A stretch of DNA of 64,000 nt from Trileptium ribeirensis (Eukaryota > Nematoda > Enoplea > Enoplida > Thoracostomopsidae). Shown here in pieces: positions 1 to 13,015 of the stretch. The stretch lies in assembly GCA_030248225.1 (NCBI GenBank), contig JASANE010024922.1:1-64000 (forward strand), read 5' to 3'. Under the pieces are notes generated by a model that searched no databases, was not told the origin of the DNA, and worked only from the letters and a program-made list of their open reading frames with translations. Position numbers and translations under genes: made by a program. Numbering within the stretch: the stretch's first letter is position 1; every line of letters starts with the position of its first letter.

Positions 1-6
1 TATATA

Positions 7-665
7 TTATCTATCTTTCATTGTCGAAAATTTCAAGCATTCCTTTTTTCAATTCTTTGTTTTATCAATTCGTTTATATATTATTATCTTTCATTTTCGA
101 AAATTTAAATCCTTGCTTTTTTTCAATTATTTGTTTTATAAATTCTTATATATATTATTATATTTCAATGTCGAAAATTTCAAGCCTTCCTTTTTCCAAT
201 CTGTTTGATCAAGTCGTATATATTTTTTTATCTTTCAATGTCGAAAATTTCAAGCCTTCCTTTTTTCAATTCTTGTTTTATCAAGTCGTATATATATTAT
301 TATCTTTCAATTCGAAAATTTCAAGCCTTCCTTTTTTCAATTCTTTGTTTTATCAGGTCGTATATATATTATTATCTTTCAACCCCCCCTGTCGAAAATT
401 TCAAGCCTTCCTTTTTTCAATTCTTTGTTTTATCAAGTCGTATATATATTATTATCTTTCAATGTCGAAAATTTCAAGCCTTCCTTTTTTCAATTCTTTG
501 TTTTATCAAGTCGTATATATATTATTATCTTTCAATGTCGAAAATTTCAAGCCTTCCTTTTTTCAATTCTTTGTTTTATCAAGTCGTATATATATTATTA
601 TCTTTCAATGTCGAAAATTTCAAGCCTTCCTTTTTTCAATTCTTTGTTTTATCAAGTGGTATATA
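7..665. repeat. 73-bp tandem array
   Basis: About nine copies of a 73-bp T-rich unit containing TCGAAAATTTCAAGCCTTCC and a TATATATATTATTAT segment. The last copies are nearly identical and the first are diverged. The array may continue left of the window. Open frames across it are by-products of biased composition. Confidence 0.95.
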
Positions 666-1100
666 TGGCTTGCATTTTGGCAAACGCCGTTAAGTTTCTT
701 TCGTTTACGTTTTGTATTTCCACTGTTTTGCATTATGTTTTAACTGGGCATATATTCTGATTTTTAATACGTTTTGATGGACATATTATATTTACATTAT
801 AATATACTATTATTTGTTTATATTATGATTATTATAATAACTTTTTGTATATATATAAATTAATATTATATTAATATAATTTATTTAATTTAATTTTGAT
901 AGTATAATATAGCATACATTTTTGCATTTTGTAATATATTTTGCCAATTTTTAGTAACAAGAATTGGTATCCTTTATTGTTTTACTGATTTTTCACTCTT
1001 TATGTTACGTTATACATCGGGCAGGGGAAGTGCCTGAGTAGCAAACCGCTAACTAGCCAGACACTTATGTAAGCTCCCCCAGTGCAACATATTCAACATG
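666..1100. other. AT-rich DNA, nothing recognised
   Basis: Strongly AT-rich sequence with TA runs. No coding potential or clear element ends were seen. Confidence 0.6.
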
Positions 1101-1300
1101 GGCCAATGTAACTTTTAGAGATGGAAGTGAAATGCATGCTATGCCGTACTCGATATATTAAACGTAATCTTTAGCCTAAGCTAATGTCCCTGAGCCATAT
1201 ACTAAGCTTATCCTAGTCTCGGGGCCCTGCTCTCGAACCTCCCACTCTAAGTTGGTTTTGGTAGCAATATAACATCTGGCCCTTAAAGGTGACGTGGACC
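1101..1300 (-). mobile_element. MITE family A, copy 1
   Basis: About 200 bp bounded by GGCCAATGTAACTTTTAG on the left and AAAGGTGACGTGGACC on the right. These match the inverted ends of five other copies in this window. The interior has the family's GCATGC and runs of CTTAGCCTAAGC-type sequence. Orientation is relative to the copy at 6260. No clear target-site duplication. Confidence 0.8.
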
Positions 1301-1836
1301 CTACACGTCTGAATTTAATTTCAGCCGCAAAAATATAATTTTTATTAAAAAGTGTTAAACTGAATGTATTACGAATACTTTTCTCAAATGTGCCCTCGGA
1401 ACAAAACGGATTTAAAGGCTCATACAGCAAGCGTTTATGGGACAGCGTTGGGAATTGCGGGTACAGCACAAACATGCTTAACGTGCTAGTTTGTAGGAGC
1501 TGCATGCATCCTATGTTACGTTTCTTGTTGTTTTATGCAATAAATTAAGCAATGCCCCGTAAGATAAATTAGCAAATGTCCCTTAATTCCGTTTGGTCCA
1601 GGATTGACTACATTGACTATGGTGCTTATCTAAATCGAACATCAAGGCTGCCAGACGTTTGCGTTAAGATACTTATTGTGTTACACAAAATTTGAAACAT
1701 GGGGAGAAATAACACCTGTATTTTAAGACGACGGTCCAACCATAGAAAATGAACCATATTAACCATATACCATATAAAGATTGCGTATCAGCCGTTGTTC
1801 ACAGCTACGTTATAGACGAGAGCAAAAGGGCATTAA

Positions 1837-2012
1837 AGAAGAATATGACAGTACCCGGCATTCTAATGTTAGCCCGTGTTTGATGGCTCTGGCATTGATA
1901 ACGACCCACTCTAAAACTGGGGTGTCAGACTGCAAACACCCATGTCATCAAATTCAGGCTAAAATTAGAGTATAGGGAAGTGTCAGACTCTTCTGTAATG
2001 TACTCTTGATAC
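1837..2012. mobile_element. MITE family B, degenerate copy
   Basis: The left end GAATATGACAGT and the right end AAGTGTCAGACTCTT are inverted relatives of the ends at 4592-4953. The interior shares CCCGTGTTTGATG. Short and diverged. Confidence 0.6.
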
Positions 2013-2295
2013 GAGTCATAGCTGTTTGTAACTGTTCAATAGGTATTACCGATTTGATTGCTCTATGTTTACGCTGTACACAGTGGTGACATTTAACAAT
2101 AACATATTATTTAGAATGAATCATTGGAACCCAACAATCGGAACCAGCGATTATATTTTGGCAGCTAAACCCGTTACAGTGAGGCCATTTGAGATTATTA
2201 TCCTTCAGGAAAGTTCCGTTTTAGAAAACGTGGAAAAAACCACTCTTTTCCCCAAATTAAAAAATTTTTCCGCGCTATAGAGATATATATTATAG

Positions 2296-3472
2296 CAGGG
2301 AATAACCGGAACCAAAATTTACCGGAACCAGCAACCGGAACCGTCCATTTAAACCGGATCCGGAACCGGAACCTGGTCTTCGAAATTTATATATAGTAAA
2401 ACAGATGATGGAAGAAATGAAGGTATAGTGGATTTAAAATGCATTAAAAATAACTTTTACATTAAACTTAAGGTTTTGCGATGGTATTATTGCCTTTTGG
2501 AAACTTTAAAGAGACTGATGAAGCTAATAATGTTTATTTATCGATCAAATATGTCGATTTTTGGACACCCAGAGCAAAAATGCCTTCCACTATACACTAT
2601 TACATGTACTGCGTCAAATCGAATATGCTTACAAAGCTTGGAGCGTACAATACACACTTTCGCTCTGTCTCCAGTCGCCTCCCTTTACTACACATACGTT
2701 TGTTGTATGTTATTCTATAGGAAACTTAAAATTATTGGTTTATATGATTCTAAGAGAAAATAATAGATAGAAGGTAATTCTCTGATCAGTGGTCAGAGAC
2801 ACTGTTTAGGCTAGCGTTGGACAAACAGTGCCCGTCAGTTAGATCATAATGATGATAACTTTCTAATCAGAATGCTATAAATAAGACACACTGTGATGCT
2901 GCTCGCACAGTTTCAATAAATACAGTTCATTGCCAAGAAAGCAGTTTCTAGCTGTGTTGCAGACAACGTTAGTTTACTTCAATTTAGACTGATTTACCAA
3001 GTTTACAAGCGCGCTGGCGGGTGCTTGACGCAATTTATGTTAGCCAAGCATACCCTAAGTACTTATGCGTAAGCCATACTCTGTTACCGATTTGGACCGG
3101 TTTAATTCAAACGTATCCCACAGACTTCTGGATGTGTAAAATAGCTGCTACACGCATCGACCTGGCTTTGATTTAACAAACTCCTGCAGGTTATTATGGA
3201 AAATTCCAGCTCAAATTATGTGCCCTACTTACGTTTTACACGGCAAATTGGTTAGTTAATCTTTTCTTTTGCTTGGTTGTATTGGAGCTTGATCATTGTA
3301 TAATATATATTACATATGTTTGGATTACAGGATAAAGCAAAAAACGTGGAAAAATTCAAACAAAATTTTTAAACCGGAATTCCGGTTCCGGTATGGTTTT
3401 TGCCCTTTGCCGGAACCGGAACCGGAACACGATTTTCGCCGGAACCGGAACCGGAATTCCGGTTACTACCTG
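2296..3472. mobile_element. Element with CCGGAACC-repeat ends
   Basis: About 1.18 kb with imperfect 16-bp terminal inverted repeats: CAGGGAATAACCGGAA on the left, CAGGTAGTAACCGGAA read inward on the right (14/16). Both sub-terminal regions (2307-2370 and 3373-3465) are tandem runs of CCGGAACC-type hexamers. The CAGG end is hAT-like, but I see no matching 8-bp duplication. No transposase remains. Confidence 0.65.
2783..3010 (+). repeat. Possible LTR fragment
   Basis: Inside the CCGGAACC element is a stretch with a TATA-like GCTATAAATA (about 2873), a polyadenylation-like CAATAAATA (about 2923) and a TG start and CA end. This resembles a solo LTR. No second copy exists in the window to prove it. 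Confidence 0.3.
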
Positions 3473-3479
3473 AAGGGAA

Positions 3480-4590
3480 GAGAGCCACCGATGATATAAA
3501 TACTAAGTGCCTAGATCGGATAATTCCCAACTACCGTAAAAATTGTTGGACCTTAAGGATAATTGTAAAAAGAAAACAAACAAGAAGAATAGGAAGCAAA
3601 GCCAGAAACAATCTTCAAGCCTAGCTATGTAATAAATTTCCGTTATACTAATAATTGTCACAAAATAAAAATGCCGAAACGAACAGAAATTCGTGTGGAT
3701 CGCCGGTGTGCAAATATCAGCTTGGACATAGCCAAATGCATTAAAAGACCCAACTAGGTGATTATATCTATACGGCGAAACAGCAAAATGCTTCTGTTCT
3801 ATATGGCAGTTGATTTTTTACAAAAAATGCGTATTTATCTAAAATTTAGAACATTAAAGGCCCAACGGTAGTTCGGAACAATTTGACCTGATTATGAAAA
3901 TGCCGAAAGGGTTTACCCGCATTGCTATTTAAAAAGAAATAAAATTATACATTACGATCCGCACCGCAGTAATTTTTTTATTCATAATCCCTCAGTGGTT
4001 TGCTTGCTATTGAGTTAAGCAGCGTCGTATCGTATTTCTTTGTCTGTGTTGTAGCGCTAAAGCGCTGCACACTTCTGAAAATTCCGCTGCTACTATATGC
4101 CATGTTCGTCAACCTACGCATATATTATTAGTTTGAACCATGGCACTGTCTGTTTGTTTATTTACATTATACACTGAAATAAGTTCGGTCATTGATAATG
4201 TATTTTAGAATAAGAACCGTAGTATGTTTTATCAACATTGAAAAAGGGTAGGAGGGCTGGCATTAGCACGCCCCTGCACACCCAATAGGGTGCGCTTTCA
4301 CAGCCAAGGGCACCCGTATATTTTTTTATTTTAATCACTGCGAGCACATCAATATTTGAAATTGTCTTCAGAAAAGAACCACTAAAAGCTCTTGAATTTT
4401 TGTTAAAATTATTCCCAATTTTGGCCTATATGTGCTAATTTGTACCAAGTTTCTCAAAAACTGCGGCGATCCTTCGGTCCGGGGGCTGGCGAGAGGGGGC
4501 GGGTTGGCGGAGCTTCAGAAGCTACTAACATCATTGATAGTGGGGGCCCTCACAACATAGGTCGGGGGCCTCACATCCTTGCGCCGGCTC
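3480..4590. other. Non-coding DNA, possible hAT remnant near 4500-4590
   Basis: Mostly unremarkable AT-rich sequence. Around 4480-4590 is a G-rich patch with GGGGGCCCTCACAACATAGG and GCGCCGGCTCT, reminiscent of degraded hAT ends. No coding exon was recognised. Confidence 0.35.
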
Positions 4591-4591
4591 T

Positions 4592-4953
4592 ACATAAGGA
4601 AAAATGACACTTCCATGCACTGTAATGTAACCCGTGTTTGATGACACAGGTGCTTTCGGCCTTATTCTCTCATTTCTGGGAAGGCATATTCACGCGCAGA
4701 CCCCTCCGCCACCACGTTTGCTGATGTTTGTACCTGGCCCCCCTCCTCGTTTTTGTTTTGAGGTGGTAGTCGAACCCCTAGCTTTGAGAGAATACTGGTT
4801 GAAAACTGTTATTGGTTCAATATTATTAGCTCACTGCATGACGCTAACCCGGAAATGGCCGGAGGGTAATGCCCAAAACAATCGTGCCATCTAACACGGG
4901 TTAAGTTTATCAGAACGTCCGGAAGTGTCATACTCTTCCCTTATGCACTCTTG
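4592..4953. mobile_element. MITE family B, best copy
   Basis: About 360 bp with inverted ends: ATAAGGAAAAATGACACTTCC on the left pairs with GGAAGTGTCATACTCTTCCC on the right with small gaps. Next inside, ACCCGTGTTTGATG pairs with CATCTAACACGGGTT. The interior holds no transposase. Related ends occur near 1837, 12940-13994 and 28261. Confidence 0.75.
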
Positions 4954-5254
4954 CTAATGTCAATTACACTACTTGTGTTTCAAACATTTGAGAAGCATAG
5001 GATTTGTGAACCCTGTTCATACAGATGCAAAAGTATTTCCTTTTCGCCTGAGAATTTTATTTTAGTTCTATGGTAATGTTATAAGGACCGACATTCTATC
5101 GATTACTTGAACGCACTTCAGGTAATGATGCAGGACGCTTTCTTTCTAAAGTGCGCCGGCTCACATTTGTACTTATCACACTAACTAATTTTATGCTACC
5201 GACCACTGTTTTATCGAGCATAAAAAGTCAAATGTCTCTAAAATAGCTCAGCAT

Positions 5255-5895
5255 TTCCAGCTAAAGCGCAACGGCTCTATTGTTTTTAATATCGCAGCTG
5301 TGCAGTACCTTGTTACACCGTAGATGCTGCGAAGCGGGCTCTCATTCAGCAGTCCTAGCAAAAACCCAACGGCTCTATTGATTTTAATACTGCAGCTTGG
5401 CAGTGCCTTGTTACACCATTGACACTGCGAAGCGGGCTCCTATTCAGCGGTCTCAACAAAAGCCCAGCGGCTCTATTGATTTTAATACTGCAGCTGGGCA
5501 GTGCCTTGTTAAACCATAGACACTGCGAGACGGGCTCCGATTCAGCAATGTTAACAAAAGCCCAACGGCTTTGTTGATTTTAATACTACAGCTGGGCAGT
5601 ACCTTGCTACACCGTAGACACTACGAAGCGGGCTCTTATTCAGCAATCTCAACAAAAGCCCAACGGTTCTGTTAATTTTAATACTGCAGCTGGACAGTGT
5701 CTTGTTACACCGAGACATTGCGAAGCTGGCTCCCATTCAGCAGTGCTAGCACAACGGCTCTATTGATTGTAATACTACAACTGGGCAGTCAGTGCCTTGA
5801 TATTTCGTAGACACTGCGAAGCGTGCTCCTGTTCAGCAGTCCCAGCAAAAGGCCAACGGCTCTATTGATTTTAATACTGCAGCTGGTCAGCAAAG
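5255..5895. repeat. 98-bp tandem array
   Basis: Six to seven copies of a 98-bp unit that contains AACGGCTCTATTGATTTTAA, CTGCAGCTGGGCAGT and GAAGCGGGCTC. Spacing between three successive CTCTATTG-type landmarks is 98 bp. Confidence 0.93.
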
Positions 5896-6259
5896 CCAAC
5901 GTTTCATATTTACCTCTTCCGCTGTGTGATACTCCCTTAGATCTGGTGTGAGTCGTTGATGTCGATGCAGATGTGCCGGATTGATCAACTTGTGCTGCCT
6001 TTGCGGGTACAGACTACTGGGTCCACTAAAGAGCTGGTAGACGGGCAGGAAATTTTGCATCACCCGCTTCTCTACCCATTTGCAACGCATCGCGCTTTTT
6101 AAGCAGCTACAAAACCCACACAAAGGCATGTAGTCAGTGCTGATATAAACTGTACATATATATTATCTTGTCGGTGGGCTGAAAACCTGAGAGAGATAAG
6201 GGCAAATACGACTGCAACGTACCGTAGGCAATAGTAAGGGAAAGAAGAAGAGTGTCACA

Positions 6260-6470
6260 GCCCATGTCACCTTTAGGGGCCAAACGTTATAACGTTAGAA
6301 AAAAACAGCTTAGAGCGGGGCGCTGGAGTGGCGGCAGCCCCCCAAATTATGCTTAGGCTTAGTACATGGCTCATATTCGGAACTTAACTTAGGCTAAGGC
6401 TTAGCCTTACTATATCGAGAACGGCATGGCATGCATTTCAGTTCCGCCCCTAAAAGTTACATTCCCCGGG
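6260..6470 (+). mobile_element. MITE family A, copy 2
   Basis: Begins GCCCATGTCACCTTTAGGGG and ends CCCCTAAAAGTTACATT, an inverted pair. The interior has ACGTTATAACGTTAGAA and the AGGCTTAG hairpin region. Taken as the reference orientation for this family. Confidence 0.85.
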
Positions 6471-6479
6471 TAGACTATC

Positions 6480-7300
6480 ATCGGCTCTCGATATAATTAC
6501 TTACTTCACATATTGATAGATATCTATCTAACAGACGTGTTTACTCGTACTGATCTTAGTTTTGTTCCTCAAGATTGTTACAGTTATTTTTGAAATGCGA
6601 TCATTGTATTATGCCTCGGATGCAAGGGCTAACGTCAGGAAATTTCAGCTTGTGGAGGGCGGAACACCCAGAAGATATTTAGACGATTCAACAGGTCTAT
6701 CTGACGGTTTACATGAAGTTGAAACAAATGTTCAATTTGTTAACTCGGAAGCACCAACCAACCGTATGGACGGGCACAGTCCATGATGGGATTGAACAAT
6801 TACTGGAATTATTGAAATCAATATAAAAAACAATCATCATTCTATTTTACTGCCAGTTGTGCCATTGCAACGATGTTAAAATTGGAGCAATACAAAGGCG
6901 CCATATAAATTGTTGATGATGTTAAAAAATCAGTAGCTTTTAAGCTGTGTGTTTCTCAGGTTTTTGTCATATCAATGTACTACACATTACGCCGACTTGT
7001 TAAAATATTTATATAGAGCAACAAAGTTTTGAGTTTTTGTGAGGTGTTTTTTGTTAATATTGGAACGACGTAAAGCTTTATAACTGTTGAAATGGTGTTT
7101 ACAACCTGTCAGTCATAAGCTGTCGTCAACGCAATCCGAGCTGTCACTGTTATAAATGTCAATGGAATGTCGACCAGATAGATTTCATCTTGGCTTGTAA
7201 AGCATCGATGAAAGTTGTGGTAAGCTATCTATACCATATATACATACAGTGAAAACTATTTGGTTTATACAATTTTGAAACTAGTGTGAATCAGCGCTGT
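6480..7300. other. Non-coding DNA, no gene recognised
   Basis: A 74-codon open frame at 6562-6786 has no recognisable domain and no clear splice sites. I do not call it a gene. The rest is AT-rich. Confidence 0.5.
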
Positions 7301-7305
7301 ACAAG

Positions 7306-7697
7306 TAAAAGATGGAATTCGGGTCGAGTTTCCCGCCCGACCCGACAACCGTGTCAGCCCGACCCGACCCGACTTTCTTTTTTTAAATCATATATTCTAC
7401 AAAATCTAAGACAAGCATGGTTCTATGGATGTCTTCATTTACATAGGTTGTTTTATTGCTCAGCCTATTTTTCTGCTGATAGTAACACATAAATACATGG
7501 TTACATTTGTACATTTTATTTTAATGCGCTTCAGCTGGTAAGATTTGCCAACCATTTGTAATATTTTGCACTGAGAAGTCCAAACTTTACCAATAGCACT
7601 GCGCTTCTGAGTATCATATTTTCCTGTCATGTAGCTGAACCCGATCTGACCCGACCTGTCCCGACCGCACTGTGCCCGACCTGACTTCCATCTTTAC
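7306..7697 (+). mobile_element. CCCGACCC-ended element, copy 1
   Basis: About 390 bp. The ends are inverted (TAAAAGATGGAATTCGGGTC; right end CTGACTTCCATCTTTA), with runs of CCCGACCCGAC motifs just inside both ends (7340-7375 and 7640-7680). The AT-rich middle matches the copy at 11411-12010 in reverse complement. Non-coding. Confidence 0.8.
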
Positions 7698-7699
7698 TA

Positions 7700-8690
7700 C
7701 AGAGCTGTTTCCCAATATTTCGGTACAATGCTTTATTTAAATATATTATTGGGAATTAGAAATTATAAAAAAACATGTATTGTGTCGTAGTAACGGTTTG
7801 AAATGTAAACATTTTAAATTCTCATAACGCCTAGGTTTCAATATATTAGAATTTGAATTTATTGTTTATCTCAACGTCACTAATGCGGCGTTCACGTTAT
7901 AATGTCCCCGCTGTTTGGAACTTCTGTTTCACTGTAGTCGCGACCTACCGCATAGACGGTCACGGTGACACCCATGCTGTAAATCAATTGCCAAAGCCGT
8001 AAAGAATACCCCAAGCTACTACATTTTATCTTTACAGTGTCGTGCACACGTTTAGTTACCAATTTAGCGCGAATTATCTATAACGGACACCGTCTATAGC
8101 TAATGCGGTTTATTAGTCAATTGTGTTATGTACCTAGATATTTTTATCTAGGTCATACTAATGTTGAACAAATAATGGCGCACACTCTGAATAAAACTGA
8201 AAGAAGACACGGTGTGCTGGACACTGTCGAGATGTGGTAATACCCCTAGCTAAGATACCTTTGAAAAAATTTATTTAAAACATGGCGACAGTGTGCCTGA
8301 CACTGTGTGGTGTACATAGGTTCCAAACCTTGGGGACATTATAACGTGGACGCCGCATAATACGATACTATTACGCTCTCGTATATCTATGAATTTCATG
8401 AACCAACTACTGAAACAACTTTTCGAGTGAGCAGTTTATGAGCATTTACTAATAAAATACATCCTTTTAATTTCTGTATTCCCTTGGGGGCGGTTTCAGT
8501 TCATATACCTTAAATAAGTGCCAGGTTATTTTATGAGCAGTGGTCTATGTTTTTATATTATCTGTCCGAATATAGGTGGTAGCCATCAGACTAACGAGGG
8601 AAATGTTTATTCACTTGACGCTTGTTTGGAGAGCAACCAGTTTTGCTGCCGCCAGTAAGACATGCCGTACGTATATAATGCATAACTGTA
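7700..8690. other. Non-coding DNA, nothing recognised
   Basis: Mixed AT-rich sequence with no supported exon or repeat end. Confidence 0.5.
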
Positions 8691-8694
8691 GTAA

Positions 8695-9135
8695 ATCTGA
8701 CAATTTTATGCCTAATGTTCAGTGAAATTGCTATAATAATGACAAAAATTAGGAACGTTAACTAAGACTTAATAGTCGACAGCACCAAAACAGATAGATT
8801 GGTTGGTTTTACAAGACACTGATATAAAATTTACTGTTCAGTATTAATGTTCGACAGTAAAATGCGCCAAGAGCAATCCATTATTAGTAAGTATTATTAG
8901 TAAGCCTGATTATGATTTGTAACATAGCAGATGAAAGCATACAAGAATTATAATCAGTGTCCAGTGAAATTGCTACAATAACGACAAAAACTAGAAAAGT
9001 TAATGAAAAATAAGACCCTATAATCGATAGCACAAAAACAGATAGATTGGCTGGTTTTACAAGACGCTGACATAAAATCTGCTGTTAAGCATTAATGTTA
9101 GACAGTAAAATGCGCCAAGAGTAAAGGATTATGAT
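8695..9135. repeat. Two-copy direct repeat, about 250 bp apart
   Basis: Two diverged copies, about 8720-8875 and 8960-9125. They share CAGTGAAATTGCTA, ACAGATAGATTGG and ACAGTAAAATGCGCCAAGAG. Confidence 0.8.
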
Positions 9136-9424
9136 TTGTAATATAGCAGATAAAAGCGTGCAGGAATTTTTTAATTCATAAATGGTATTCAACGTGGAAT
9201 AAAAATCATTAGCGTGAGAGCGAGCGATCAACTGTGATTGATTATAAGTGTGAATGTGTCGAAAAGCCTGTACCTAAAGTGTTATGGAAATTCTGAAAAT
9301 ATGTTAGACCAATTGTAAAATTGGAGCGGTAAGATGTATGCACTAGAAAATTTAACAGGTGTTATCGTGTTAAAAAATTTGCAATTTTAGTAAATTGAAC
9401 GTTTGTGGCAACATTTATTTCAAT

Positions 9425-9975
9425 AGCGCAACCAGAGGTGGGGCGCTGGGATCCTTACTTCTCAAAGAGAGAAAACAAAAAACCTATCAAGGAAGAGTCC
9501 CCTTCTTGATAAACGTCTCCGCTATATTTTGGAATGTGAAAATGCCCTGCAGGCAGATTTGTTTACCAGAAGTTGGATGCCGGGAATCTTACATCCCAAA
9601 AAGAGACAACAAAAATTTGTCTATCAAAGAAGGGTTCCTTTCTTGATAAACGTCTCCGCTATATTTTGGAATGTGAAGATGCCCTGCAGGCAGATCTGTT
9701 TGCCTGAAGTTGGATGCGGCTCTCCTTATGTCTAAAAAAGAGACAACAAAAATTTTTCTATCAAAGAAGGGTTCCTTTCTTGATAAACGTCTTCGCTACA
9801 TGTTGGAATGTGAAGATGCCCTGCAGGTAGATCTGTTTGCCAGAAGTTGGATGCGGGGATCCTTACATCCACAAAAGAGACATAAATTTTTCTATCAAGG
9901 AAGGGTCACGTTCTCGATAAACGTCTCCGCCATATTTCGGAATGTAAAGGTGTCCTGCGGACAGATCTATTTGTG
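9425..9975. repeat. 137-bp tandem array
   Basis: Four copies with spacing 137, 137 and 134 bp. Landmarks are TTGATAAACGTCTCCGCTA, TGCCCTGCAGGCAGAT and AAGTTGGATGCGGG. Open frames up to 125 codons run through it because of sequence bias. No domain recognised. Confidence 0.92.
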
Positions 9976-10464
9976 CCAGAATGCATTAGGCAAATCAAAG
10001 TTCAACGAATCGATGCATGCTGCAACCCATTTTTGGTTACAAATCATACACTTCCACGAGACTCACAATTCATTTGATATCAATTAAACTTGATTAAATT
10101 TGATGAAATATTGGTAGTGACACATTGTTTAGCACTATAAATTGCATTCGCGTTATTCTGCGCGTTCGAGCGTTTAGATATTGTTCTATAAATCTAGAGC
10201 TGAAATGATGAAAAGAATCGGATTTAATTTGGTTAATCGCAAAAGTGGGAGATCGGGTTGCTTCAAAATATGAATATTCAATTTTGGAATGTGATTAAAA
10301 ATTTTTCTTTAAAATTATTTCAACCTGGAGTCGAATATTTGGTTTCTTGTACTTGAATTAAATGGCAAAGCGTTCAAACGTCCATGCTCTGAGAAAAAGC
10401 AAGTAAATTATAAAACAACTGCACACATTCTGTTCATGCTGCTTAGTCACATACGATTAAAATT

Positions 10465-10570
10465 TCAAAGCCTTCATTTTCAATTTCAATTTCACAGCCA
10501 CATTTTCAATTTCAAAGCCACGTTTTCAATTTCAGAGCCACATTTTCAATTTCAGAGCCACACTTTAAGC
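10465..10570. repeat. 24-25-bp minisatellite
   Basis: About four to five copies of a unit reading CATTTTCAATTTCAGAGCCA. Short and AT-rich. A (TA)n run follows near 10671-10688. Confidence 0.85.
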
Positions 10571-10599
10571 AGAAAATGTGACGTGTGACCGCAGCTCTT

Positions 10600-11410
10600 A
10601 GTTTAATCCACAAATTTGTATAGGCTGCATACAGCTTACGCCCGTCGCTTAACTTTGGTCATGAAATCTGTATATATATATATATATAATCGTATTATCC
10701 ACATCTGAATTGAAATGTATAGGTCAACACAAAAATCCCGCAGAAGAATACTACATTTTCCCGTTTTTGCGTGTTGTTGGTGAACAAGTGACGGCAAAAA
10801 CTTTTCAATTTTGACATAAAGTTTCCTTTTTATATAAAATCTGGATATTTTACATTGTTACCAGCGACAGAATAGGGACTGAAGTGGTATTTGACAGCAA
10901 GGTTATACGTATATGCCTATTAAGCCAACACAACTCCGTATATCTGAAGAATATATATATTGTGGTGAAAAAGAAAGTTTATACAATTTGTTTACACTGA
11001 TGGATCCAGAACTGGGCCGGTCCAGCACTGGTACGGGGGGCGCGCTCTACGTCAGTGAACCGACATACCACGCAAACGCGAAATATGCGTAAGATTAAAA
11101 AAATGGGTACATATACATTAGTCTAATCTAAAGTCTGCTAATTTAACAACCTATCCATCCCTTGTCACAAATTTAATTTGTTTGTTTACCACTGAAAAAC
11201 AGCTGCTAGATGCTTTATGTTTGAGTAGCATCTTTGAATTCGGACTAGCAGAAAAAGACCTAAGCTGTAATTTAGAAAAATATTTTTTCTTTATCATTCT
11301 GCTATTAGTAGTCTATATTGTTGTCAAATGCAACAGTTTTCTGACATTTTGTATTTATGTTTTTGACTAGCTTTTATTGTTTAGTTCTTCCTTAGATGTT
11401 AACTGGGTAT
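10600..11410. other. Non-coding DNA, nothing recognised
   Basis: AT-rich, with a short GC patch near 11010-11045. No gene supported. Confidence 0.5.
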
Positions 11411-12010
11411 TAAAGATGGAAGTCGCATAAGGCTTAGTGCGTGTAAGTTCGGGTCGGGTTGAGGTCCTCGCCCGCGGGTCGGGTCGGGTCAAATCAGGTT
11501 GGGCGTCACGTCAGGAAAATATACTCAGAACTCAGAAGCGCAGTGCTAGTGGTAAACTTTGGAATTCTCAGCACAACGGATTACAGATTTTTGGCAGATC
11601 TTACCAGCTCAAGCACATTAAAATAAAATGTACAAATGTACCCATGTATGTATATGTAGATATTTTTATAGGTCAGATAAACATTTGTTGATTTCCACCA
11701 CAGTTCCTGTCTCATCAAACTACTAAATAAATAATTGTAATTAGATATTCACAACGTCGCATTCCGCATTATTATATTTACAAAAAGTATTTTTGCGCTA
11801 TTAGTAACATCTAAATTTTATTACTATCAGCAGAAAAACAGGCGGATCAATAAAACAACCTATATGTAAATAAACAAACACTTTCATTGAACCACGTTTG
11901 TCTTAGATATTGTGGAACATATATTATATGTGATTTAAAAAAGAAACAAAGTCGGGTCGGGTCGTGCTGACACGGTTGTCAGGTCGGGTTGGAAAACTCG
12001 ACTCAAATTC
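11411..12010 (-). mobile_element. CCCGACCC-ended element, copy 2
   Basis: Reverse-oriented relative of 7306-7697. It starts TAAAGATGGAAGTCG and ends with a GGGTCGGGTCG run and CTCGACTCAAATTC. It shares TGCTGACACGGTTGTC (as reverse complement) and the AATGTACAAATGTA interior with copy 1. It is about 200 bp longer. Non-coding. Confidence 0.8.
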
Positions 12011-12492
12011 AAATTACTGCGAATATATACATTATATACATACATATATTCCTGAGTTGCAATCGGATGCCCAATTCAGTATATATTTTCAAATCTTCAC
12101 CAAAAATTTCCGTCAATTATATTTACCCTATAGGATTGATACGCAAGTTTATTGCAAGTTCACTGCAAGTTTATTGCAAGTTCACTGCGTATATATACAT
12201 TATATACATACATGCCTGAGTTGCAATCGGATGCCCGATTCAGTACATATTTTCAAATCTTCACCAAAAATTTCCGTCAATTATATTTACCCTATAGGAT
12301 TGATACGCAAGTTTATTGCAAGTTCACTGCAAGTTTATTGCAAGTTCACTGCGTATATATACATTATATACATACATGCCTGAGTTGCAATCGGATGCCC
12401 GATTCAGTACATATTTTCAAATCTTCACCAAAAATTTCCGTCAATTATATTTACCCTATAGGATTGATACGCAAGTTTATTCCGCATTTCTA
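12010..12492. repeat. 164-bp tandem array
   Basis: Nearly three copies. The landmark CCTGAGTTGCAATCGGATGC recurs at 12051, 12215 and 12379. The second and third copies are almost identical. Within the unit, GCAAGTTTATT and GCAAGTTCACT alternate as a smaller repeat. Confidence 0.95.
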
Positions 12493-13015
12493 TAGTAAAT
12501 ATTGTATTTAACTTCCCGCTCTTGACAAAATTCGTACGACCATGTCACAAAAGTTGGGGTATTTGTTTGATCTGATTTATATTATAAAATGATCATTTGT
12601 GCGTATAAGGTACCATTATCGTTTGCTAAAAGTATTTGATGTACCGTATCGGCTTTTCAAAAACAGTATCTCCAATATCTTGACGTATGATGATATTAGA
12701 CATATTTTATTTATTATTAGATAACAATATCTTGGATGATCCACGGGTATTTGTTGATACAAATGATAGTACAAATATTATTCCCTGTAGATATAAATAT
12801 TTTACTGCAAATGAAAATTGCTAAAAGCAACAATGTTTTTGTAGTTCATGTAATAATAAGGATTTTTCATTAAATTAACATAAAATTGTAGAAACGTGGA
12901 AAAGTTTTAATATACAGTGTCATAATTTAGTATAAACAAGAGTGCATAATGATTTATTGACAAGAGTATGATGCGCATTAAAATCATCATACAAACACGT
13001 CCGGCGTGACGTGAT

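Noticed and set aside
1..665. CRISPR-like regular repeats
   Set aside because: Whole 73-bp units repeat with no unique spacers, and the DNA is eukaryotic. Plain tandem repeat.
2307..3465. CCGGAACC runs as a regulatory CpG island or binding-site cluster for the MAGUK gene
   Set aside because: The runs are mirrored at the two ends of a bounded element, so they are better explained as sub-terminal repeats of a transposon.
6330..6410. Telomere-like TTAGGC repeats
   Set aside because: Only two or three units occur, inside a self-complementary MITE interior that recurs elsewhere. Not telomeric DNA.
6562..6786. 74-codon frame with mixed composition
   Set aside because: No recognisable family, no convincing splice sites, single occurrence. 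Left unannotated as a gene.
9395..10087. Overlapping open frames through the 137-bp array
   Set aside because: The frame shifts between copies because 137 is not a multiple of 3; no protein repeat is preserved.
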